Shown here: piece after piece, positions 3,261-6,776 of the stretch
How positions within the stretch are numbered: the stretch's first letter is position 1
Layout: every line of letters starts with the position of its first letter
Assembly: GCA_016649785.1 (NCBI GenBank)
Contig: JAENXB010000158.1
Span: forward strand, 1-6,776
Reading direction: 5' to 3'
Length of the DNA: 6,776 nucleotides
Origin: Flavobacteriaceae bacterium
GTDB taxonomy: Bacteria > Bacteroidota > Bacteroidia > Flavobacteriales > Flavobacteriaceae
Translations under genes and position numbers: made by a program
Notes under the pieces: model-generated
The model's database searches: none
What the model saw: the letters and a program-made list of their open reading frames with translations, nothing else
What the model was told of the DNA's origin: nothing

Positions 3261-5675
3261 TTAATTTGGCAGGAGCTCCAGCATTTCAATAGAATAATTC
3301 TCGCGGGTCTGAACATAGGAAGTTTGTGGCTTAACGGTTGCTCCTACTTTTTTCTTTTCAAAAGAAGCCGTCATTCCAAAATCAACTTTATGGAATTTTA
3401 TGGTCTTTGTTCTTTTAATTGTTTGAAACAAAAGCTGCCTGTAAATTTGAAATTCCTCGGTATATCTGTAATCCAAACCAATATAATTGGGAACATATGT
3501 ATGATTTAAATTTTTATAGCAGAACATAACCCCCACCGGTTTTGCAGTTCTTGTACTGGCAAATTTCTTTTTTAGGCGAAGTACTATAAATTCCCAGTTT
3601 CTATTTTTGACCATTTGCTCAAAAAGGTTTTTAGGAAAGGTAAAAGTATTTAGGCCCTTGTTGTTATTTTTTACATTAAGGTATAGGTCATAGAATATAT
3701 CAAGATCTATTTGTTTTGGAGATTCTTCAAAAGTGATATCAAACATCTCTTCATACGGCCTAATGTCTTTCATAAAGTGCCTACGGGACCTGGAGGATAG
3801 TGTGGCTATATAATCGTCTACTGTATTCCAGCTAAAATTATCATACACACAGGAATCTGGCATATTTACTTTAAAAAACCCTTGCTCATGTAAGATTTCA
3901 TTTAGATAGTTATCTGGTTGAAAATCCCTAAAAACCAACATTTTTGTTTTCAATTTTTTCTCAAGGACTTCCAATTCGTGATGAAGCATACTCAAGGCCT
4001 TTTTAATCGATGGGTGCGATCTATCCATAAACAGATGTTCTCCTTCCGTGAATAAGCAGCCCATACTTAAAACGTAAGATGTTAAAAAATACGGGTTCTC
4101 TTTTCTTTTTTCTTCCAGCTTAGCAGAAACTGACGCAGGAGCCAACATATCATCCTTCCATAATGAATAGGTGAAAAAAGTAGCCAAAATAGGTTGAGAA
4201 TTCTTGTCTCTTATCACGAAATAATGGAAAGACCAATTGTTCTCGTGCTTCTCCTGTTCTTTAAAAACTTCCTCCAGAAAGGTGAGTCCCTCCCAATCAA
4301 AAGTACTCCTTCTGCCCATTAGTTTATTCCATTCCTCCTTATTAACCATACCTATTGATTTTTCATACTGCACAATTAAATCTTCTTTCCTCTCAATATT
4401 TTGACCTTTTACCTCGCTTAAATTAAACGCCCTTCTTACCCTGTTGTTACTGGTGTTGGTTTCTTCTAGTGCTAAAGGAAAATGATGAACCATCGCTTCT
4501 ACTAATTTTTTAATCTCCCTCCTTTTGTTGTGCCTGGAAATGGTGATCCTAACCCCGGTATTTTTTACCGGAACTGCGGGGAAAAGACCGAGATTTACGT
4601 AAAATCCTTCCTTCATTAAGCGCTGCACAAATCTATACCCTGTAACTGGCATCCCCGTACCTATAAAAAATACGGGGGAATTATTACATTCCACAAGCGG
4701 CAGATCCGTGTTTTTCAGCAAAAGGTTGAAATAATTGATTTTATCAGAAAGTTCATTTTGTAGTTCATATATTTCAGGAGAAAGGTGAATATAAGCAGAG
4801 GCTGTTGCAGCTGCCACAGAGGCAGGTTCAAGCTGAGCGGAAAATGTAAGTGGTCCCCCAAAATTTTTGATTTTAGAATGTAGCGATTTGTTAGAACACA
4901 CCACCACGGCTCCACTTGCCCCAAATGTTTTACTCAGAGTGCCAATTAGCAGGACATTCTCCGGTAGCTCGTTTAGCACATCCATCACGTATCCTGTCCC
5001 GTTTTTGCCTTTCCAACTCATGCCATGTACATCGTCGAAATACAAATGGAGTTGAGGATATTTTTTGCTTAATTCTACTAGCTCGGCAATAGGGGCAAAA
5101 TCTCCATACATAGAATATATTCCATCAGCCATGTACCATACCTTATTGCATTTGGAAGAAAGGATTTTGATTTTATCCTCCAGCATTTCCAAATTGTTAT
5201 GCCTTATCATTTCAACAGGTATTCCCCTTGTTCTTAAAATTTGCGCAGCATTCTGGACACTCCAATGCACCTGATGATCGAGAATTACCCCGTCCTCATC
5301 TCTCACGATACAGGGGATCACTGCCATATGTCCAAGAGTACTGTTCTTGGTTATGATAATGGGATTGTTATACATTTGAAATATTTTCTCTTCCAATTCC
5401 CTGTATAATGGATGTGAGATATAGGATTTCGACAAGGGAAACTGTGTTCCATACCGATGGATCGCACTTATGGCCGCATTCTTTAACCGCTCATCCTGCT
5501 CCAACCCAAGGTAACCGGTTGTTCCAAAATGAAAAAGATCTTTTCCATTCACTCTTATTTTCCTCCCTGTGAATTCTTTTCCTTCGGCATAAAGATGCAG
5601 AACACCAGCCATTTTAGCATTAGAGATTACATCATCTACGGTATCTAGAAAATTATTGTGTTTGATTTTCGCCAT
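3261..5675 (-). CDS. Bifunctional PLP-dependent alpha-oxoamine synthase fused to a BioF2/FemAB-like (GNAT) acyltransferase
   Basis: At 804 residues this is about twice the usual length of an alpha-oxoamine synthase (about 400). Residues 40-400 form the PLP domain: H137 in LDHQVHWS is the likely cofactor-stacking His, D214 and H217 lie in YFDDVHG, the Schiff-base lysine is K249 in GTLSKTFGASG, and R376 in GVRITISRHN probably holds the substrate carboxylate. Relatives (BioF, KBL, SPT, CqsA) condense an acyl thioester with an amino acid, releasing CO2. After a linker (about 403-445), residues 446-804 resemble the BioF2-like/FemAB acetyltransferase fold, ending with KPVGVMFCYKN and VDFGMTASFEKKKVGA. 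The substrate is unknown; a lipid amine, such as a sulfonolipid or sphingoid-like product, or a signal are possibilities. The region GTQFPLSKSYISHPLYRELE differs from the usual glycine-rich, SR-containing motif. The gene is monocistronic or pairs with the RteC gene 126 bp downstream. No signal peptide is seen, so it should be cytoplasmic. Confidence 0.85.
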   Translation of the reverse strand: MAKIKHNNFLDTVDDVISNAKMAGVLHLYAEGKEFTGRKIRVNGKDLFHFGTTGYLGLEQDERLKNAAISAIHRYGTQFPLSKSYISHPLYRELEEKIFQMYNNPIIITKNSTLGHMAVIPCIVRDEDGVILDHQVHWSVQNAAQILRTRGIPVEMIRHNNLEMLEDKIKILSSKCNKVWYMADGIYSMYGDFAPIAELVELSKKYPQLHLYFDDVHGMSWKGKNGTGYVMDVLNELPENVLLIGTLSKTFGASGAVVVCSNKSLHSKIKNFGGPLTFSAQLEPASVAAATASAYIHLSPEIYELQNELSDKINYFNLLLKNTDLPLVECNNSPVFFIGTGMPVTGYRFVQRLMKEGFYVNLGLFPAVPVKNTGVRITISRHNKRREIKKLVEAMVHHFPLALEETNTSNNRVRRAFNLSEVKGQNIERKEDLIVQYEKSIGMVNKEEWNKLMGRRSTFDWEGLTFLEEVFKEQEKHENNWSFHYFVIRDKNSQPILATFFTYSLWKDDMLAPASVSAKLEEKRKENPYFLTSYVLSMGCLFTEGEHLFMDRSHPSIKKALSMLHHELEVLEKKLKTKMLVFRDFQPDNYLNEILHEQGFFKVNMPDSCVYDNFSWNTVDDYIATLSSRSRRHFMKDIRPYEEMFDITFEESPKQIDLDIFYDLYLNVKNNNKGLNTFTFPKNLFEQMVKNRNWEFIVLRLKKKFASTRTAKPVGVMFCYKNLNHTYVPNYIGLDYRYTEEFQIYRQLLFQTIKRTKTIKFHKVDFGMTASFEKKKVGATVKPQTSYVQTRENYSIEMLELLPN

Positions 5676-6015
5676 TATCCCAGTCTTTAATTCGAATTAT
5701 TCATTATTAATCAACAAGCTAAGGAAAAATGGTAATCAAAAATTGAAAATTGATTTTTCCAAAACGAAATAATCCCTGTAAGACAAACCTTTATCCTTTT
5801 TTGGCAAATTTTGCAGTACAGGATTTAGAAATATTATATCATTTTTAAAAAATCCTTTAAGTTTAATTCTTCATCCCTTATTGACAAAATGCCTTGCAAT
5901 AGCTTGAAAACCCTAGTTATTGCGCTACCTATGTCTCCTAAAACCGTGAAAAAATGAATTTTGATTAATATTTTTTGTCTTAAATTGTCTTAGGTTATCT
6001 GAAAAAAAAAGTGAA
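5676..6015. other. 340-bp divergent intergenic region
   Basis: This region separates the minus-strand synthase gene from the plus-strand STAS-like gene, so it should contain two outward promoters. It is very AT-rich and has no convincing ORF or RNA gene. Visible elements are a long-range inverted repeat, AATCCCTGTA (5771-5780) against TACAGGATT (5817-5825), which pairs over nine bases if one extra C bulges. There is also a small palindrome GCAAATTTTGC (5804-5814) within its loop, and a tandem TTGTCTTA at 5976-5983 and 5986-5993 just ahead of the STAS-like gene. None can be assigned to a regulator. Confidence 0.55.
5976..5993 (+). repeat. Tandem TTGTCTTA direct repeat, 10-bp spacing
   Basis: Two exact TTGTCTTA words start 10 bp apart and end 22 bp before the start codon of the STAS-like gene. 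One-turn spacing near a start is suggestive of a regulator site, but two short AT-rich words can also arise by chance. Confidence 0.3.
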
Positions 6016-6393
6016 ATGGGTGATTTTATCGAAAATGAATTTGCAAAATTTTGGATAGATGACGGAATCGTTTTTTTCGTTTACAAGCCCCATATTATTG
6101 TTGATCTTAAAGCAGCCGAAAAAATTGTCGCAGACCGGATAAAACTTCAGGAAGAAAAAGCATATCCTGTATTTTGCGATACCCGGGGGATAAAAGATGT
6201 AAATAAAGAAGCAAGGGATTATCTCGCCAAAGAAGGATCAACTTTAGCAATTGCAGTGGGTTTTCTGGTTGATTTCCCGGTAAATGAAGCTATAGCCCAA
6301 TTTTACGTCAAGACAAATAAACCCTTAGTCCCTACAGAAGTATTTACAAATAAGGATGAAGCAATGGATTTTTTAAAATCTTTCCTCCAGTAG
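6016..6393 (+). CDS. Small SpoIIAA/STAS-like protein (DUF7793-like)
   Basis: This complete 125-residue protein has no membrane segment or signal peptide. It alternates strands and helices: FAKFWIDDGIVFFVYKP, a helix at about 31-47 (LKAAEKIVADRIKLQEE), the strand YPVFCDTRGI (50-59), a helix VNKEARDYLA, and LAIAVGF (77-83). The C-terminal TNKDEAMDFLKSFL helix ends the fold. This pattern recalls SpoIIAA/STAS-like domains and a flavobacterial family I recall as DUF7793. STAS-like proteins usually act as small switch or partner proteins, but nothing here shows a phosphorylation site or ligand with certainty. The ATG at 6016 follows GAAAAAAAAAGTGAA, an A-rich leader with no clear Shine-Dalgarno, as is normal for Bacteroidota. 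The gene is 68 bp upstream of a HAMP/PAS gene on the same strand, so the two probably form a signalling unit. Coding status is very likely; the function is unknown. Confidence 0.75.
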   Translation: MGDFIENEFAKFWIDDGIVFFVYKPHIIVDLKAAEKIVADRIKLQEEKAYPVFCDTRGIKDVNKEARDYLAKEGSTLAIAVGFLVDFPVNEAIAQFYVKTNKPLVPTEVFTNKDEAMDFLKSFLQ

Positions 6394-6420
6394 TATTTTT
6401 AGCTTCTTTCTTATACATTT

Positions 6421-6439
6421 CGCGAAGAAAGTTTTCGCG
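6421..6439 (+). promoter_or_regulatory. Hairpin between the STAS-like and HAMP/PAS genes
   Basis: CGCGAA (6421-6426) and TTCGCG (6434-6439) pair, and the stem can extend inward by a G-U and an A-U pair to eight base pairs with a 3-nt loop. It lies 28 bp after one stop codon and 22 bp before the next start. No T-run follows, so a simple terminator is unlikely. It may be an mRNA stability or attenuation element, or a DNA palindrome. Confidence 0.4.
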
Positions 6440-6461
6440 TTCATTATAAATTTTCACTGGT

Positions 6462-6776
6462 ATGAAAAGCGAGGAGGAAAAGGAAAGAATAGACAGTATC
6501 AACCGCATGATCATTGAAATGGCTAGCGGTAATTTTTCTTATCAGGTCGAAAGATCAGGGCATGACGATGAACTGGAAACTTTGGCCGTTCTTTTGAATA
6601 TGATGGCTGAAGAAATGAGAGAATCTTTTCATCACCAAGGATTTGTCAATCCCAGACGTATCTATCGGCACATTGCCCAGATAACTTTTATTCTTGATCA
6701 AAAATTTAAAATTCAAACTTTTAGTGCCCTTACCGCTGAAATTTTATTTCTTCAGCCTGACGAACTTTTAGGAATA
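6462..6776 (+). CDS. Cytoplasmic HAMP-like/PAS sensory protein, N-terminal part (runs off right edge)
   Basis: An ATG at 6462 opens a frame that stays open for 105 codons to the window end. It begins MKSEEEKERIDSINRMI with no transmembrane segment. Residues about 17-57 (MASGNFSYQVERSGHDDELETLAVLLNMMAEEM) look like a HAMP-type signalling helix pair: the GNF and DELETL motifs match HAMP domains, yet there is no membrane anchor. From about residue 70 a PAS-like domain starts, with AQITFILDQKFKIQTFSALTAEILFLQPDELLGI, where FILD and the later ELLGI are typical PAS landmarks. The output domain is outside the window. From memory of flavobacterial relatives it is often an AraC-type DNA-binding domain, but a histidine kinase is also possible. 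It follows the STAS-like gene by 68 bp on the same strand, so the two may be co-transcribed and work together. Confidence 0.72.
   Translation, partial: MKSEEEKERIDSINRMIIEMASGNFSYQVERSGHDDELETLAVLLNMMAEEMRESFHHQGFVNPRRIYRHIAQITFILDQKFKIQTFSALTAEILFLQPDELLGI

Noticed and set aside
4715..4924. Minus-strand ORF inside the synthase gene
   Set aside because: It is an out-of-frame shadow of the PLP domain with no pattern of its own.

Overview
The window looks like chromosomal DNA of a Bacteroidota, most likely a flavobacterium, cut across the edge of an integrated mobile element. The reasons are its AT-rich composition, start codons with little or no Shine-Dalgarno sequence, an RteC-family protein (a Bacteroidota conjugative-element regulator), and a small STAS-like protein next to a HAMP/PAS protein, a pairing I associate with flavobacteria. 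These assignments come from reading sequence, not from database searches.

Left part (1-1962, all minus strand): a tight four-gene operon read right to left. It encodes a small excisionase/MerR-like helix-turn-helix protein (1675-1962), a replication initiator of the lambda O/DnaD type (930-1670), a DnaC-like helicase loader (290-946, overlapping the initiator by 17 bp), and the start of an endonuclease/exonuclease/phosphatase-family protein (272 to beyond the left edge). Initiator plus loader is the layout of lambda O/P modules. Inside the initiator gene, between its two domains, lies a striking repeat array: ten 11-bp units around CTTGTT in strict 11-bp register, followed by an AT-rich stretch with CATGTTT repeats every 10-11 bp. 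I read this as the replication origin embedded in its own initiator gene.

Middle (1963-3134): a 338-bp noncoding leader region with a GC-rich hairpin just upstream of the operon and TTTCGTA repeats further upstream, then an RteC-domain protein on the same strand. In CTnDOT-type elements RteC activates the excision operon, so RteC followed by a Xis-like HTH gene suggests that RteC controls this operon.

Right-centre (3261-5675, minus): one 804-residue protein joining a PLP-dependent alpha-oxoamine synthase to a C-terminal BioF2/FemAB-like acyltransferase region. It could condense an acyl thioester with an amino acid and then acylate the product. Whether it is element cargo or host gene cannot be settled here.

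Right end (6016-6776, plus): after a 340-bp divergent intergenic region come a 125-residue SpoIIAA/STAS-like small protein and the first 105 codons of a cytoplasmic HAMP-like/PAS protein that runs off the window. They are probably a host sensory pair. No integrase, relaxase, tRNA, rRNA, IS transposase or CRISPR array is visible.
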